DNA of 64,000 nt from the NCBI RefSeq assembly GCF_000236925.1, contig NC_016941.1, positions 1,488,001 to 1,552,000 of the forward strand, in the 5' to 3' direction. The translations under genes and the position numbers were made by a program. Shown piece after piece: positions 38,824-51,555 of the stretch (its first letter is position 1; each line of letters opens with the position of its first letter). A model generated the notes under the pieces. That model was not told where the DNA came from. It did not search any database and saw nothing but the letters and a program-made list of their open reading frames with translations. This stretch comes from Staphylococcus argenteus. Lineage in GTDB: Bacteria; Bacillota; Bacilli; Staphylococcales; Staphylococcaceae.

Positions 38824-40153
38824 TATTCCACCTTACTTTCGTAACTTTTGCGTCTACTGAACCATCTTTCATCGTTAAAGTTAATTGATCATTTTCATTT
38901 AAATCTTTAGTACTTGTAATGACTTGGTTTTCTTTATTAACGATTGCATATCCACGTAACATCGTATTAGTTGGACTTAAATTATTTAAATTTTCCACTT
39001 TAAATTTCAAGTCATTTTTATAACTTATTATTTTGCTATTTAAAGCTTTGACAAGTTGTTGTGTCATTTGAACATTATTTTGTTGTTCTCGATTAACATG
39101 TCGTAACAATTCACGTAAATTAAATCGTTGCTGTAATAATTTCAATTGATGCCTTTGTTGTTCAAATGTTAATTCAACTTGTTGTTTTAATCTTTTTTCT
39201 AAATCATCTCGACGTTGAATTTGCTGGTCATACAATAAACTAGGTTGTTTAAATTTATAGTATGACGATAAATGTTCGATATGTTTACGGTGTTGCTCTA
39301 AATACTTTTTGATGAAACGAGTTAACGTAAATTGATATTGTTGAATTTGTTGTAATAGTTCGTACTGATCTGGTGTAGCGATTACAGCTGCTTGTGTTGG
39401 AGTAGCCGCTCTGACGTCTGCTACAAAATCACTTAATGTAAAATCCGTTTCATGTCCAACAGCTGAAATGATAGGTGTTTGACAATTAAAAATCGCACGT
39501 ACAACTTCTTCTTCATTAAAATTCCACAAATCTTCAATTGAGCCACCACCACGACCAACAATAATCGTGTCTACACCTAAACTATCAGCATATTCAATTT
39601 TTTCAATAATGTCATCTTTTGCTTTTTCACCCTGAACTAAAGTACTTATTTGTATTTGCTCAACGAGTGGAAATCGACTATTTATTGTTGAATGAATATC
39701 GCGAATAGCTGCACCAGTGCTTGCTGTTAAAACTGCAATTTTTTTAGGAAACTTGGGTATTAATTTTTTATTTGAGTCATCAAAATAGCCTTCTTTGGCT
39801 AATTTCTTTTTTAATGCTTCTAATTTTTGATATAAGTTACCAATACCATCTAATTGCATTTTATTTACATAAATTTGATAGTTGCCACGACGTTCAAAAA
39901 CAGAAACACGTGCTTCTAATAAAACCTCGTCACCTTCTTTTGGTTCGAAATTTAATTTAGAAGCACTACCTTTGAACATCATGGCACTTATAACGCTTTC
40001 TTTATCTTTTACATTAAAGTATAAATGACCACTTGAATGCTTTTTAAAATTTGAAAGCTCACCTTTAATCAATACAGATTGGAGATGTGGGTCTTGATCA
40101 AATTTATATTTAATATATTTCGTTAAAGCTGAAACACTTAAATAATCTGACAT
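38816..40153 (-). CDS. xseA: Exodeoxyribonuclease VII large subunit
   Basis: 445 aa. N-terminal OB-fold (about residues 5-100, with [16 protein letters not shown]), catalytic region with the family [14 protein letters not shown] and [12 protein letters not shown] motifs, then a long Gln/Leu-rich coiled coil to about residue 390. Degrades single-stranded DNA with XseB. Confidence 0.94.
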   Translation of the reverse strand: MSDYLSVSALTKYIKYKFDQDPHLQSVLIKGELSNFKKHSSGHLYFNVKDKESVISAMMFKGSASKLNFEPKEGDEVLLEARVSVFERRGNYQIYVNKMQLDGIGNLYQKLEALKKKLAKEGYFDDSNKKLIPKFPKKIAVLTASTGAAIRDIHSTINSRFPLVEQIQISTLVQGEKAKDDIIEKIEYADSLGVDTIIVGRGGGSIEDLWNFNEEEVVRAIFNCQTPIISAVGHETDFTLSDFVADVRAATPTQAAVIATPDQYELLQQIQQYQFTLTRFIKKYLEQHRKHIEHLSSYYKFKQPSLLYDQQIQRRDDLEKRLKQQVELTFEQQRHQLKLLQQRFNLRELLRHVNREQQNNVQMTQQLVKALNSKIISYKNDLKFKVENLNNLSPTNTMLRGYAIVNKENQVITSTKDLNENDQLTLTMKDGSVDAKVTKVRWNND

Positions 40154-40169
40154 ATAACATCACTCAATT

Positions 40170-40559
40170 TTATTTTTTTATATTACTTAATACACCATTT
40201 ACAAATTTATAATGATCATCATCACTAAATTGCTTTGTCAATTCAACTGCTTCGTTCATTACAACTTTTGACGGTGTATCACTGTGCAATATTTCATACG
40301 TCGCCATTCTCAAAATAATTCTGTCTGTTTTTAGCAAACGTGAAATTGTCCAATCTTTTAAATATGGACTAATTGTTTCATCTAATACAGGTTCATGATC
40401 TTTCACACCTGAAACTAGCCAATGAATAAATTCAAAGTCTAAGTCAGGATTATCATCTTTAATAAAGCTAATTGCTTCATTTATCGTTAAATCACTGTCT
40501 TTCATTTCTAACTGAAATAAAGTTTGAAAAGCTTGTACTCGGGATTCTTTACGACTCAT
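40170..40559 (-). CDS. nusB: Transcription antitermination factor NusB
   Basis: 129 aa all-helical protein, start [17 protein letters not shown] and C-terminal [23 protein letters not shown]. Binds boxA RNA with NusE for rRNA antitermination. GGAG is 6 nt before the ATG at 40557-40559. 16 nt upstream of xseA. Confidence 0.94.
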   Translation of the reverse strand: MSRKESRVQAFQTLFQLEMKDSDLTINEAISFIKDDNPDLDFEFIHWLVSGVKDHEPVLDETISPYLKDWTISRLLKTDRIILRMATYEILHSDTPSKVVMNEAVELTKQFSDDDHYKFVNGVLSNIKK

Positions 40560-40613
40560 TATTAACTCCTTCAAACGTTTGTATTTGTCTTTATCTACTT
40601 TAGCTATATCACA

Positions 40614-40976
40614 TTACTTTTCAATAACGATTTGTGTAATATGAATATTAATTTGTTTAGGTTCTATCGCTGTCATATTAGAAATTGAATTAAAAATTGA
40701 CGTTTGAATTTTATTTGCAGTTTTTGAAATATTAACACCATGTTTTAAGGCACAATAAACATCAATATAAATGCCATCTTCTTTACTCTCGATTTTTAAA
40801 TCACGGCTTAAATTTTTACGACTAACTTTTTCTAAATTTGTTTCTTTTAATTCAGCAAAATGACCAGTAATACCCTCTACTTCCGAAGTGGCTATACTTG
40901 CAATAACAGATAACACTTCTGGTGCTATTTCTACTTTACCTAACTTTGAATTTGAATAATCTGTTACTTTGACCAT
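40614..40976 (-). CDS. Asp23/Gls24-family protein (YqhY-like)
   Basis: 120 aa. APEVLSVIASIATSEVEGITG and GVNISKTANKIQTSI are typical Asp23/Gls24 motifs. The position after accC and before nusB matches yqhY of Bacillus, where it is linked to acetyl-CoA carboxylase control. 11 nt after accC. Confidence 0.88.
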   Translation of the reverse strand: MVKVTDYSNSKLGKVEIAPEVLSVIASIATSEVEGITGHFAELKETNLEKVSRKNLSRDLKIESKEDGIYIDVYCALKHGVNISKTANKIQTSIFNSISNMTAIEPKQINIHITQIVIEK

Positions 40977-40987
40977 GGATTGACCTC

Positions 40988-42346
40988 CTATTGACCTTCA
41001 TCATTCATAATACTATTTTGCTCTAAAAAGTTTGTATTAAATTTACCGCTTCTAAATATGTTGTTATTTAATAATTTGATATGGAATGGAATAGTTGTAT
41101 CAATACCAAGAACCACAAACTCACTTAATGCACGAATGCCTGCCATAATAGCTTCGTCTCGTGTTGGTTCATGTATAATTAATTTTGCTACCATCGAATC
41201 ATAATATGGCGGTATTGTATAATTAGTATAACATGCAGACTCTATTCGAACACCATATCCACCTGGTGCAAGATATTGCTCAATTTTACCTGGTGATGGC
41301 ATAAAGTTTTTATATGGATTTTCAGCATTTATTCTGAACTCGATAGCATGTCCATTTAACTTAATATCTTCTTGCTTATAAGGCAATACTTCACCCATAG
41401 CAACTTGTAATTGTAATTTTACTAAATCAATACCTGTCACCATTTCAGTTACAGGATGCTCTACTTGAATTCGAGTATTCATTTCCATGAAATAAAACTT
41501 GTTGTCATTTAAATCATAAATAAATTCAATAGTTCCCGCATTTTCGTAGTTAACTGCCTTAGCTGCTCGTACTGCAGCATTACCCATTTCACGACGTGTT
41601 TCATCGTCTAATATTGGAGAAGGCGCTTCTTCTACTAATTTTTGCATTCGTCTTTGTATCGTACAATCACGTTCACCCAAATGTATAACATTTCCGTAAC
41701 TATCTCCGACAATTTGAATTTCAATATGACGGAAATTTTCGATGAATTTCTCCATATATAATCCACCATTACCAAAAGCAGTTTGTGCTTCTTGCTCAGT
41801 CATACGGAAGCCAGTTTCAAGTTCTTTTTCATCACGGGCAACACGGATACCTTTACCGCCACCACCAGCAGTCGCTTTAATAATAACTGGATATCCAATT
41901 TTTTTAGCAATTTTCTTTGCCTCTGAAACGTCTTTCATTAAACCGTCGCTACCAGGAACAACTGGTACGTTAGCATTGATCATTTCAGCTTTAGCAACGT
42001 CTTTAATCCCCATTTTTTGAATAGATTTATAACTCGGTCCAATGAACTTCAATTGGCATGCTTCACATAATTCTGCAAAATCAGCATTTTCCGCTAAGAA
42101 GCCGTATCCTGGATGCACACCATCACAACCTGTAGATGTTGCAATAGATAAGATATTTGGAATATTTAAATATGAATCTTTAGACAAAGTGGGACCGACG
42201 CAATATGCTTCATCAGCAATTTGAGTATGTAGTGCATCTTTATCCCCTTCAGAATAGATTGCAACAGTTTGGATACCTAAGTCACGACATGCTCGGATTA
42301 TCCTAACTGCGATCTCACCACGATTTGCTATTAAAACCTTTTTCAT
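40988..42346 (-). CDS. accC: Biotin carboxylase subunit of acetyl-CoA carboxylase
   Basis: 452 aa ATP-grasp enzyme. N-terminal [22 protein letters not shown], Gly-rich ATP loop [29 protein letters not shown] catalytic segment. Carboxylates the biotin on AccB. Start overlaps the accB stop by 1 nt (TAATG), so translation is coupled. Confidence 0.96.
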   Translation of the reverse strand: MKKVLIANRGEIAVRIIRACRDLGIQTVAIYSEGDKDALHTQIADEAYCVGPTLSKDSYLNIPNILSIATSTGCDGVHPGYGFLAENADFAELCEACQLKFIGPSYKSIQKMGIKDVAKAEMINANVPVVPGSDGLMKDVSEAKKIAKKIGYPVIIKATAGGGGKGIRVARDEKELETGFRMTEQEAQTAFGNGGLYMEKFIENFRHIEIQIVGDSYGNVIHLGERDCTIQRRMQKLVEEAPSPILDDETRREMGNAAVRAAKAVNYENAGTIEFIYDLNDNKFYFMEMNTRIQVEHPVTEMVTGIDLVKLQLQVAMGEVLPYKQEDIKLNGHAIEFRINAENPYKNFMPSPGKIEQYLAPGGYGVRIESACYTNYTIPPYYDSMVAKLIIHEPTRDEAIMAGIRALSEFVVLGIDTTIPFHIKLLNNNIFRSGKFNTNFLEQNSIMNDEGQ

Positions 42347-42810
42347 TATTTCACCTTAAATAACGGTTGGCCATACTCTACCATTTGTCCGTCTTCAACT
42401 AAGATTTCAACAATTTCACCTGAAATTTCTGCTTGAATTTCATTAAATAACTTCATAGCTTCTAAAATACATACTGTTGTATCATTAGATACAGTATCTC
42501 CAACTTGTACATATGCTTCTTCATCTGGAGATGGTGATTTGTAGAATGTACCTACCATAGGCGCATTAATTGTTTTGTGATTATCTGACGCAGCTTTTGG
42601 CGCTTCAGCTTTATTGTTATCAGTTGATTGAACTTGTGGTGCAGGCATCACCGCAGTCTCAACTGGCATTTGTGAGATTTGTGGCGTGATTATCTCAGTC
42701 TCTTTTTCTTTTTTCAGAGTAACTTTGCCTTTTGTATCTTCAATATTGATTTCCGTTAAAGTTGATTTATCCAGAATTTCGATTAATTCTTTAATTTCTT
42801 TAAAGTTCAT
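42346..42810 (-). CDS. accB: Biotin carboxyl carrier protein of acetyl-CoA carboxylase
   Basis: 154 aa. Ala/Pro-rich linker after an N-terminal helix, then the biotinyl domain with target Lys in [25 protein letters not shown] marks the domain start. GGAG precedes the ATG. First gene of accB-accC-asp23-nusB-xseA-xseB-ispA, all with short gaps. Confidence 0.95.
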   Translation of the reverse strand: MNFKEIKELIEILDKSTLTEINIEDTKGKVTLKKEKETEIITPQISQMPVETAVMPAPQVQSTDNNKAEAPKAASDNHKTINAPMVGTFYKSPSPDEEAYVQVGDTVSNDTTVCILEAMKLFNEIQAEISGEIVEILVEDGQMVEYGQPLFKVK

Positions 42811-43268
42811 TATTACTGACTCCTTCAGTTTGTTTTCATCTACCCGTCTATTTTACTTGAGACAACTCTTCAATTCAAGCATGTTCATATCGCGGGCGAC
42901 ATTATAAAGTGCATAATTAACTAACATTATTAAACCATTTAATGTTTTATGTACGCATTTACTTGTGTAAGTATCATTATCTTACGTTCAATTAAAAATT
43001 AAAAAACCTCTTCGTATAGCTTTTCGAAACAAGAGTTTTGTTTTTAAATTTTGCTTTTAGCTGTGTACTTTTGTTACATAATTTGTTTAATGACTATCTT
43101 ATAAGTAATACTTGCACAACTTTTTTACATTTATTTAAAATTAAAAAGCCTCATAACAGCATATAACCTATAAACATTTTAGGCAATAGCTTTTTATGAG
43201 ACTTCGTTTAAAGATAATGCATTAAGTTAACGAGGTTATCTCAACACATTTACTTTAAAATTAATTGA
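42811..43268. other. accB-efp intergenic region (458 nt)
   Basis: No coding frame. Next to efp is a good terminator (43145-43205). A second, weaker hairpin lies at about 42999-43040 (AAACCTCTTCG / CGAAACAAGAGTTT) with T-runs on both sides, and a small GTAAG/CTTAC hairpin at 42967-42985. The accB promoter must be in the left half, but no clear -35/-10 pair was picked. Confidence 0.55.
43145..43205 (-). terminator. efp terminator
   Basis: AAGCCTCATAA pairs with TTATGAGACTT with one G-U, then CTTTTTAATTTT on the minus strand. Confidence 0.75.
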
Positions 43269-43826
43269 TTAACCTCTTGAAATGTAACTTCCGTCACCAG
43301 TATTGATAACTAAAACGTCGCCTTCATTTACAAATAAAGGCACATTTAAAGTATAACCAGTTTCAACAGTTGCAGATTTAGTAGCACCTGTTGCAGTATC
43401 ACCTTTGATACCTGGTTCAGTTTCAGTTACAGTTAATTCAACAGTTTTAGGTAATTCAACACCGATTGTTTCACCTTCGTATGTTTGAATTTGTACTTCC
43501 ATACCTTCTTTTAAGTAATTCAATTCTTCTTTTAAGTAATCACTTGAAAGTTCAGTTTGTTCGAAACTTTCATTATCCATAAACACGTGATTATCACCAT
43601 CAGCATATAAATATTGCATACGACGGTTTTCAATCATTGCTGGTTCTACTTTTTCACCAGCTCTAAACGTTTTCTCTTGAATAGCACCAGTTCTTAAATT
43701 ACGTAATTTTGAACGAACGAATGCTGAACCTTTACCAGGCTTTACGTGTTGGAAATCAATAACTTTCCAAATAGCATTATCAACAGAAATTGTTAAACCT
43801 GTTTTAAAATCATTAACCGAAATCAT
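43269..43826 (-). CDS. efp: Elongation factor P
   Basis: 185 aa. KOW-like N-domain followed by two OB domains, [16 protein letters not shown] with Lys at the tip loop, and C-terminal [16 protein letters not shown]. Relieves ribosome stalling at proline runs. 25 nt after the M24 peptidase gene, as in many Firmicutes. Confidence 0.96.
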   Translation of the reverse strand: MISVNDFKTGLTISVDNAIWKVIDFQHVKPGKGSAFVRSKLRNLRTGAIQEKTFRAGEKVEPAMIENRRMQYLYADGDNHVFMDNESFEQTELSSDYLKEELNYLKEGMEVQIQTYEGETIGVELPKTVELTVTETEPGIKGDTATGATKSATVETGYTLNVPLFVNEGDVLVINTGDGSYISRG

Positions 43827-43851
43827 TCAGTTTCCTCCTCATTATACACGC

Positions 43852-44913
43852 TTATGTTAAAACTATAAGGTCTTTTGTGCATTTAGTAAAGACTTGACAC
43901 CCATTTTCTGTAATTAAAATATCATCTTCTATTCTAATTCCACCTAAACCTTCGATATAAACGCCTGGTTCTACTGTAACACAGTTGTTTACTTGTAGTT
44001 TATCTTGAATTGTTCTTGCCAACATTGGGCCTTCGTGAATTTCAAGTCCAATACCATGGCCTAGTGAATGACCGAATTCTTTACCATAACCTTTTGAATC
44101 TAAATATTCTCTAGAAATTGCATCCGCTTCTGCACCAGTCATGCCGGGTTTAATCTCATTTATTGCTTTCATCTGAGATTCAAGCACAATCTGATAAATT
44201 TCTTTTAACTTTGGATTCGGTTCCCCAATTGCAAATGTTCTTGTAATATCTGAGCAATAACCTTTATAGTAAGCGCCAAAATCCAACGTTATCATATCAC
44301 CTTTTTCAATAACTTTATCACTTGCAACACCATGGGGTAATGCACCTCTGTGCCCTGATGCAACAATCGTATCAAATGATGGTCCATCTGCACCTAGTTC
44401 AAGCATTTTGCTTTCTAAAATTGCTTTTAATTCTTTCTCAGTCATACCAGCTTTTGCAACAGTCAGTATGTATTCATAAGTTTCATCAACTATATCTGCA
44501 GCTTTTTGAATCAATGCTATTTCTTCTTTATCTTTCACATCTCTGATTTTATCTACAGCATTAGAAATACTAATTAGCGTTAAGCGACTTTTGTTTAATT
44601 CTAAATAAGTATCGTAGCTTACTTGATGACCCTCAAATCCTATGTTCTCAAATTTTTCTTGATGTAATAACTCTTTAATTTCATCGATAATTGTAGATTT
44701 ACGATTAATAATTTTATAATTTGGAGCTTGTGCCGTCGCTTGATCTATATATCTAAAATCAGTAATTAAATACTGCTTATCTTTTGATATAATTAACGCA
44801 CCACTTGTTCCAGAAAAACCGGATAAATATCTTCTATTAAAATCTGAAAGTATAATAACTGCATCTAAATGTTTTTGTTCTAAAATTCGATGCACTTGTG
44901 ATATTCTACTCAT
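43852..44913 (-). CDS. M24-family Xaa-Pro dipeptidase
   Basis: 353 aa. Creatinase-like N-domain (residues 1-125) and pita-bread metallopeptidase domain with ligands in TLDFGAYYKGYCSDITRTF (two Asp), SLGHGIGLEIHEGP (His), and the two Glu of EPGVYIEGLGGIRIEDD. Cleaves X-Pro dipeptides by homology. Probably co-transcribed with efp, so proline-related translation and peptide use are linked. Confidence 0.92.
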   Translation of the reverse strand: MSRISQVHRILEQKHLDAVIILSDFNRRYLSGFSGTSGALIISKDKQYLITDFRYIDQATAQAPNYKIINRKSTIIDEIKELLHQEKFENIGFEGHQVSYDTYLELNKSRLTLISISNAVDKIRDVKDKEEIALIQKAADIVDETYEYILTVAKAGMTEKELKAILESKMLELGADGPSFDTIVASGHRGALPHGVASDKVIEKGDMITLDFGAYYKGYCSDITRTFAIGEPNPKLKEIYQIVLESQMKAINEIKPGMTGAEADAISREYLDSKGYGKEFGHSLGHGIGLEIHEGPMLARTIQDKLQVNNCVTVEPGVYIEGLGGIRIEDDILITENGCQVFTKCTKDLIVLT

Positions 44914-45017
44914 CTTATAACCTCCTAGTTAAAAGTTTGTGCATTTCTACTTTATACATTAAAATAATATCATATTAACGATTAAAAATAATAGATATTG
45001 ATTTTAGGGAGATTGTA

Positions 45018-45599
45018 ATGAAAAAATTGGTTTCAATTGTTGGCGCAACATTATTGTTAGCTGGTTGTGGATCACAAAACTTAGCACCATTAGAAGAAAA
45101 AACAACAGACTTAAGAGATGATAATCATCAACTTAAACTGGATATTCAAGAACTTAATCAACAAATCACAGATTCTAAAAACAAAATTAAAGGACTTGAA
45201 AAAGATAAAGAAAATAGCAAAAAAACTGCATCAAATAATACGAAAATTAAATTGATGAATATAACTTCAACATATTATGATAAAGTCGCTAATGCTTTAA
45301 AATCATATAATGATATTGAAAAAGATGTTTCGAAGAACAAAGGGGATAAAGATGTTCAATCAAAATTAAATCAAATATCTAATGATATTCAGAGTGCACA
45401 TAATACTTATAAAGATTCCATTGATGGATTATCGCTAAATGATGATGACAAAAAAACATCTAAAAACATCGACAAATTAAACTCTGATTTGAATAGCGCG
45501 TTTGATGATATTAAAAACGGCTATCAAAATAAAGATAAAAAGCAATTAACTAAAGGTCAACAAGCATTATCCAAATTAAATTTAAACGCTAAATCATGA
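45018..45599 (+). CDS. Coiled-coil lipoprotein, function unknown
   Basis: 193 aa. Lipobox LLLAGC with Cys17; then a Lys/Asp/Asn-rich, strongly helical protein. A heptad-like stretch around residues 28-70 (LRDDNHQLKLDIQELNQQI) suggests a coiled coil. Expected on the outer membrane face. No enzymatic motif. GGGAGA precedes the ATG. The next gene follows after 13 nt. Confidence 0.85.
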   Translation: MKKLVSIVGATLLLAGCGSQNLAPLEEKTTDLRDDNHQLKLDIQELNQQITDSKNKIKGLEKDKENSKKTASNNTKIKLMNITSTYYDKVANALKSYNDIEKDVSKNKGDKDVQSKLNQISNDIQSAHNTYKDSIDGLSLNDDDKKTSKNIDKLNSDLNSAFDDIKNGYQNKDKKQLTKGQQALSKLNLNAKS

Positions 45600-45612
45600 T
45601 AGGAGCATTTTA

Positions 45613-45831
45613 ATGCGTAATATAATTTTTTATTTAATACTTATTGTTGCTGCAATCGGATTAATAGTTAACTTAGATGATTTTATTTTTTCAATTGTAA
45701 GAATGTTAATCAGTTTTGCAGTTATAGCCGGAATTATTTACCTTATTTATTACTTCTTCATCTTAACAGAAGACCAACGTAAATATCGTAAGGCAATGCG
45801 TAAGTATAAAAGAAATCAAAGAAGAAAATAA
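45613..45831 (+). CDS. SA1362-type small membrane protein
   Basis: 72 aa. Two membrane helices (about residues 4-20 and 28-50) and a very basic C-terminal tail (EDQRKYRKAMRKYKRNQRRK). AGGAG lies 8 nt before the ATG. Matches the small SA1362 family of staphylococci; function unknown. In operon with the lipoprotein. Confidence 0.82.
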   Translation: MRNIIFYLILIVAAIGLIVNLDDFIFSIVRMLISFAVIAGIIYLIYYFFILTEDQRKYRKAMRKYKRNQRRK

Positions 45832-45832
45832 T

Positions 45833-45900
45833 AATAGCGAAAAAATGGAAGCGAATTAAGGTTAAAAACAGCCTATTTTCGCTTCCATTTTTTCGCTATT
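45833..45900. terminator. Strong bidirectional terminator
   Basis: Perfect 23-bp arms at 45833-45855 and 45878-45900, with A6/T6 tracts inside the arms, separating convergent genes. The + strand gene stop lies right at the left arm. Confidence 0.9.
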
Positions 45901-45905
45901 ATTAT

Positions 45906-46736
45906 TTACTTTCTATACGTCCATTCATCTGAACGATATTTTTCTGTAAGTTCATTTACTTCTGCTAATTGTGATTCAGTTAATTCAAGCGGTTTCAATT
46001 GAATATTTAAACCTTTTTTAAATCCTTCTTCAAATGCTTCTTCCATTTGTTTTATCGTAATATGTTTATCTGAAATGTCATTAATAGCGACTGCTTTTTC
46101 CACGAAAGCTTCTTTCATTTTTGCTTTTAATCTATCATTTTTATAAATAAACATATCAAATAATTCATCAATATCAATATCTTGTAAAATTGAACCGTGC
46201 TGTAAAATAACGCCTTTTTGTCTTGTTTGAGCACTTCCTGCAATTTTACGTCCTTCTACAACTAATTCATACCAACTGGGCGCATCAAAACAAACTGAAC
46301 TTCGAGGTTGTTTTAGCTTTTGACGTACTTCCGGTGTCTTAGGTACAGCAAAATACGTTTCAAAGCCAAGATTTTTGAATCCTTCTAACAATCCTTGTGA
46401 AATTACTCTATATGCTTCAGTTACAGTTGAAGGCATATTGGGATGTGATTCTGGAACTATAACACTATAAGTTAACTCTTTATCATGGAGCACCCCTCGG
46501 CCACCAGTCTGACGCCTTACGAGACCGAAACCTTTCTCTTCAACTTTATCTATGTCAATTTCCTTTTGTAATCTTTGAAAATATCCAATTGATAATGTCG
46601 CTGGATTCCAAGTATAAAAGCGGATGACTGGATCAATTTCACCTCTTGAGACAAAATTTAACAACGCTTCATCCATCGCCATATTAAAATATGGATCTTT
46701 ACTTCCGGTATTTATAAAATTCCAAGTTTCAGTCAT
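45906..46736 (-). CDS. lipM: Octanoyltransferase LipM
   Basis: 276 aa lipoate-ligase-fold protein. C149 in [14 protein letters not shown] sits where LipM has its acyl-carrying Cys, and Lys164 in [10 protein letters not shown] is the conserved Lys. [17 protein letters not shown] is the family motif. LipM moves octanoate from ACP to GcvH, the first step of lipoyl assembly; the lipoyl-dependent glycine cleavage genes are next door. A lipoate ligase is the alternative, but the Cys and location favour LipM. Confidence 0.88.
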   Translation of the reverse strand: MTETWNFINTGSKDPYFNMAMDEALLNFVSRGEIDPVIRFYTWNPATLSIGYFQRLQKEIDIDKVEEKGFGLVRRQTGGRGVLHDKELTYSVIVPESHPNMPSTVTEAYRVISQGLLEGFKNLGFETYFAVPKTPEVRQKLKQPRSSVCFDAPSWYELVVEGRKIAGSAQTRQKGVILQHGSILQDIDIDELFDMFIYKNDRLKAKMKEAFVEKAVAINDISDKHITIKQMEEAFEEGFKKGLNIQLKPLELTESQLAEVNELTEKYRSDEWTYRK

Positions 46737-46893
46737 ATTCTAGAACTCCTATCAGCAAAATGTATAATATTTGATTCGCTAATTAATCAATTTAACTAAA
46801 TGAATAATAATTGTAATTCTTTAGTGAAATATTTTGATAATTTGACCTAACAGTCTTATAATTATATTATCGTTTAATTAGGGAGGATGCAAG

Positions 46894-47280
46894 ATGAGTG
46901 CTAGTTTGTACATCGCAATAATTTTAGTAGTAGCAATTATTGCTTATATGATTGTTCAACAAATTCTTAACAAACGAGCTGTTAAAGAATTAGATCAAAA
47001 TGAATTCCATAATGGGATTAGAAAAGCTCAAGTCATCGATGTTAGAGAGAAAGTTGACTATGATTATGGTCATATTAATGGTTCTCGCAATATTCCTATG
47101 ACAATGTTTAGACAAAGATTCCAGGGATTAAGAAAAGACCAACCGGTTTATCTATGTGATGCTAATGGGATTGCAAGTTATAGAGCTGCTCGTATTTTAA
47201 AAAAGAATGGATATACAGATATCTATATGTTAAAAGGCGGCTATAAAAAATGGACTGGAAAAATTAAGTCTAAGAAGTAG
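46894..47280 (+). CDS. Rhodanese-domain membrane protein (YqhL-like)
   Basis: 128 aa. One N-terminal membrane helix (residues 4-26) and a rhodanese domain with active Cys in VYLCDANGIASYRAA. Substrate unknown. Lies between lipM and gcvPB as yqhL does in Bacillus. GGGAGG is 8 nt before the ATG. Confidence 0.85.
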   Translation: MSASLYIAIILVVAIIAYMIVQQILNKRAVKELDQNEFHNGIRKAQVIDVREKVDYDYGHINGSRNIPMTMFRQRFQGLRKDQPVYLCDANGIASYRAARILKKNGYTDIYMLKGGYKKWTGKIKSKK

Positions 47281-47315
47281 TTTTTTGTTTTAGTAAATTT
47301 AATACAAGATATCTA

Positions 47316-47362
47316 AAAAATCTGAGTGTTTATTGAGAACCAATTTAAATACTCAGATTTTT
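47316..47362 (+). terminator. Terminator after rhodanese gene
   Basis: Perfect 12-bp arms AAAAATCTGAGT (47316-47327) and ACTCAGATTTTT (47351-47362), followed by ATTATTTAT. Confidence 0.85.
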
Positions 47363-47508
47363 ATTATTTATATTGGTTCTGTTATATTACTTGAAGCTGT
47401 TAAAATTACTCAATCATATTTCAAAATTCATTTTCCAACCATGGTATTAGCAATAAATATATTTTATGTATTCAAAACGTTTTCTCAGCAACTAAAATCT
47501 AATAAAAA

Positions 47509-47541
47509 GACTAGCGAGTACAATACATATACCCACTAGTC
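47509..47541 (-). terminator. gcv operon terminator
   Basis: GACTAGCGAGT (47509-47519) pairs with ACCCACTAGTC (47531-47541) allowing two non-Watson-Crick positions, then CTTTTTATT on the minus strand, just after gcvPB. Confidence 0.65.
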
Positions 47542-47555
47542 ATTTCAATACCTAT

Positions 47556-49028
47556 TTATTTTTCTTGCTTAAGATTTTCAAATTTAAGAATTGGCTTACG
47601 CGCAGCAGTTGCTTCATCTAATCGGTCAATTACTGTCGTGTGTGGCGCTTCCAATACTTTATCTGGATCATTTTTAGCTTCTTCAGCAATATTAATTAAA
47701 CTATCAATAAAGTAGTCTAACGTTTCTTTCGATTCTGTTTCAGTCGGTTCAATCATCATACCTTCCTCTACATTAAGTGGGAAGTAAATTGTAGGTGGAT
47801 GAACTCCAAAATCTAATAATCGTTTAGCCATATCTAAAGTTCTCACACCGAATTCTTTTTGGCGAACACCACTTAAGACAAATTCATGCTTACAATATTG
47901 TTTATATGGAACTTCAAAATGTTCTGATAAACGCGCCTTAATGTAATTTGCATTCAAAACAGCTGCCTCTGAAACTTCTTTAAGTCCAGTCGCTCCCATC
48001 GTTCTAATATACGTATAGGCTCTTAAATAAATTCCAAAATTACCATAAAATGGTTTGACACGGCCGATTGAATATTTAATGTCATTATCATATTTAAAAG
48101 TGTCACCGTCTTTAATGACCATTGGTTTAGGTAAATAGCTAGCAAGTTCTTTAACTACACCAACTGGGCCTGAACCTGGACCGCCACCGCCATGTGGACC
48201 AGTAAATGTTTTGTGTAAATTTAAATGTACCGCATCAAATCCCATATCTCCCGGGCGTACTTTATCCATAATGGCATTTAAATTAGCGCCATCATAATAT
48301 AATAAACCTCCGGCATTATGAACAATTTCACGAATTTCCATTATGTTTTTTTCGAAAATCCCTAAAGTATTCGGATTTGTTAACATAATTGCTGCTGTAT
48401 TTTCATTCACAACACGTTTTAAGTCATCGATATCAACTTCTCCACGCTCATTAGATTTTACAGTGACCGATTTAAACCCTGCAAAAGAAGCTGAAGCTGG
48501 ATTCGTTCCATGTGCTGAATCAGGAACAATTACTTCATCACGATGTCCTTCACCGTTATTTTCATGATATGCTTTAAAAATCATAAGTGCAGTCCATTCA
48601 CCGTGTGCACCGGCAGCTGGTTGTAATGTAACTTCATCCATGCCAGTAATTTCTTTCAACTCTTCTTGCAAACTATAAATAATTTCTAATGAACCTTGGA
48701 CTTGATCTTCATCCTGTAATGGGTGTGATTCACTAAATCCTGGTATTCTAGCCACTTTCTCATTAATTTTAGGATTATATTTCATCGTACATGATCCTAA
48801 TGGATAAAATCCGTTATCGACACCGAAATTTTTATTTGATAATTCTGTATAATGACGAACTAAATCTAATTCAGCTACTTCAGGAAACTCCGCTTTATTT
48901 TTACGAATAAATTTTTCATCTAATAATGATTCTACTGCATCTGTTTTGATTTCACTTTTTGGTAAAGAAAACGCATATCTTCCTTTACGAGATCTCTCAA
49001 AAATTAACGGACTTGATTTACTAGTCAT
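47556..49028 (-). CDS. gcvPB: Glycine dehydrogenase (decarboxylating) subunit 2
   Basis: 490 aa PLP subunit of the glycine cleavage P-protein. The PLP lysine is in [18 protein letters not shown]. Decarboxylates glycine and passes methylamine to lipoylated GcvH. Overlaps gcvPA by 8 nt. Confidence 0.96.
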   Translation of the reverse strand: MTSKSSPLIFERSRKGRYAFSLPKSEIKTDAVESLLDEKFIRKNKAEFPEVAELDLVRHYTELSNKNFGVDNGFYPLGSCTMKYNPKINEKVARIPGFSESHPLQDEDQVQGSLEIIYSLQEELKEITGMDEVTLQPAAGAHGEWTALMIFKAYHENNGEGHRDEVIVPDSAHGTNPASASFAGFKSVTVKSNERGEVDIDDLKRVVNENTAAIMLTNPNTLGIFEKNIMEIREIVHNAGGLLYYDGANLNAIMDKVRPGDMGFDAVHLNLHKTFTGPHGGGGPGSGPVGVVKELASYLPKPMVIKDGDTFKYDNDIKYSIGRVKPFYGNFGIYLRAYTYIRTMGATGLKEVSEAAVLNANYIKARLSEHFEVPYKQYCKHEFVLSGVRQKEFGVRTLDMAKRLLDFGVHPPTIYFPLNVEEGMMIEPTETESKETLDYFIDSLINIAEEAKNDPDKVLEAPHTTVIDRLDEATAARKPILKFENLKQEK

Positions 49029-50367
49029 TTAACTCACCAGCTTTCTCTACAAATGTATCAATTTCATCTTTTGTTCTTAATTCAGTTACAGCAATTAACA
49101 TATGGTTTTTAAAGTCGTCTGAAACAACGCCTAAATCAAAGCCACCAATAATGTTTTGCTTAACTAATTCTTTATTAATTTGTTGAATTGGTTTGTCAAA
49201 TTTAACTACAAATTCATTGAATGAAGTGCCTTCTAGTACTTCGAAGCCTTTATTAATAAATTGCTGTTTAGCATAATTTGCGTGTTCAAAATTTTGAACA
49301 GCAATGTCATATATACCTTGTTTGCCAAGCGCTGACATTGCAATCGATGATGCTAGAGCATTTAATGCTTGGTTTGAACAAATGTTGGATGTCGCTTTAT
49401 CACGTCTAATATGTTGCTCACGTGCTTGTAATGTTAATACAAAACCTCTATTACCTTCATCATCTTGCGTTTGACCAACTAGTCTACCTGGTACTTTACG
49501 CATTAATTTTTTTGTAGTTGCGAAATATCCACAATGCGGGCCACCAAATTGTGCAGGAATACCAAATGGCTGAGTATCTCCTACTACAATATCTGCACCA
49601 AATGTACCTGGTGGTGTAAGTAATCCTAAAGCTAATGGATTTGCATATACAATGAAGAGTGCTTTTTTATCTTCTACAAAGCTTTGAATTTTTTCTAAAT
49701 CCTCAATAGAGCCATAGAAGTTTGGATATTGAACGGCAACAGCTGCTGTATCATCATCTACTGCTTTTTCTAATTTATTTAAATCTGTTACAGTACCATC
49801 TAATTCAATTTCAACTATTTCAAATTCCTTACGAGTTTTAGCATAAGTATGCAGTACTTGTAGTGCTTGATAATGCAAACCTTTAGAAACTACAATTTTA
49901 TTCTTCTTAGTTTGGCTAAATGCTAAAATACATGCTTCTGCAAAACTAGTCATTCCATCATACATTGAAGAGTTTGCTACATCCATATCTGTTAGCTCAC
50001 AAATTAAAGTTTGGAACTCGAAAATAGCTTGTAATTCACCTTGAGAAATTTCAGGTTGATATGGTGTATAGGCTGTATAGAATTCAGATCTAGAAATCAT
50101 AGCATCTACAACCGATGGCGTATAATGATCGTAGACACCTGCTCCTAAAAATGATGTATGTGTTTCTTTAGTAATATTCTTACTTGCGATACGATTTAAT
50201 CTTCTAAGTAATGTAGTTTCTGCTTCACCTTCAGCGATATTTAAATCTCTATTTAATAAAATATCACTTGGTACATCTCCAAATAATTCTCCAATAGATT
50301 TTGCACCAATTGTTTGTAACATCTCTTGTTTGTCTTCTTCAGTTAAAGGTATATAACGATGACTCAC
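49021..50367 (-). CDS. gcvPA: Glycine dehydrogenase (decarboxylating) subunit 1
   Basis: 448 aa, the non-PLP half of the P-protein dimer. [18 protein letters not shown] and [22 protein letters not shown] are typical. The start is GTG at 50365-50367: an earlier GTG at 50374 overlaps the GGGG ribosome site. 9 nt... coupled closely to gcvT upstream (gap 18 nt). Confidence 0.95.
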   Translation of the reverse strand: MSHRYIPLTEEDKQEMLQTIGAKSIGELFGDVPSDILLNRDLNIAEGEAETTLLRRLNRIASKNITKETHTSFLGAGVYDHYTPSVVDAMISRSEFYTAYTPYQPEISQGELQAIFEFQTLICELTDMDVANSSMYDGMTSFAEACILAFSQTKKNKIVVSKGLHYQALQVLHTYAKTRKEFEIVEIELDGTVTDLNKLEKAVDDDTAAVAVQYPNFYGSIEDLEKIQSFVEDKKALFIVYANPLALGLLTPPGTFGADIVVGDTQPFGIPAQFGGPHCGYFATTKKLMRKVPGRLVGQTQDDEGNRGFVLTLQAREQHIRRDKATSNICSNQALNALASSIAMSALGKQGIYDIAVQNFEHANYAKQQFINKGFEVLEGTSFNEFVVKFDKPIQQINKELVKQNIIGGFDLGVVSDDFKNHMLIAVTELRTKDEIDTFVEKAGELND

Positions 50368-50385
50368 AATGCACACCCCTTTTAA

Positions 50386-51489
<1,104 letters not shown>

Positions 51490-51500
51490 TTAAAATTAAA

Positions 51501-51528
51501 AAACAGGATAGCTTTTGCTACCCTGTTT
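51501..51528 (-). terminator. Riboswitch-controlled terminator before gcvT
   Basis: Hairpin AAACAGGATAGC TTTT GCTACCCTGTTT with one mismatch, followed on the minus strand by a T6 run. It lies between the glycine aptamer and gcvT, so it is the probable expression platform. Confidence 0.85.
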
Positions 51529-51555
51529 ATAAATCACCAATTCAGGAACGCGTTA

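Noticed and set aside
42999..43040. Second strong terminator between accB and efp
   Set aside because: The stem needs bulges, so it was only described within the intergenic entry.
47333..47539. Open frame of 68 codons with a membrane-like stretch, + strand
   Set aside because: TTG start lies inside the loop of the rhodanese terminator, no ribosome site, and the end runs into the gcv terminator hairpin.
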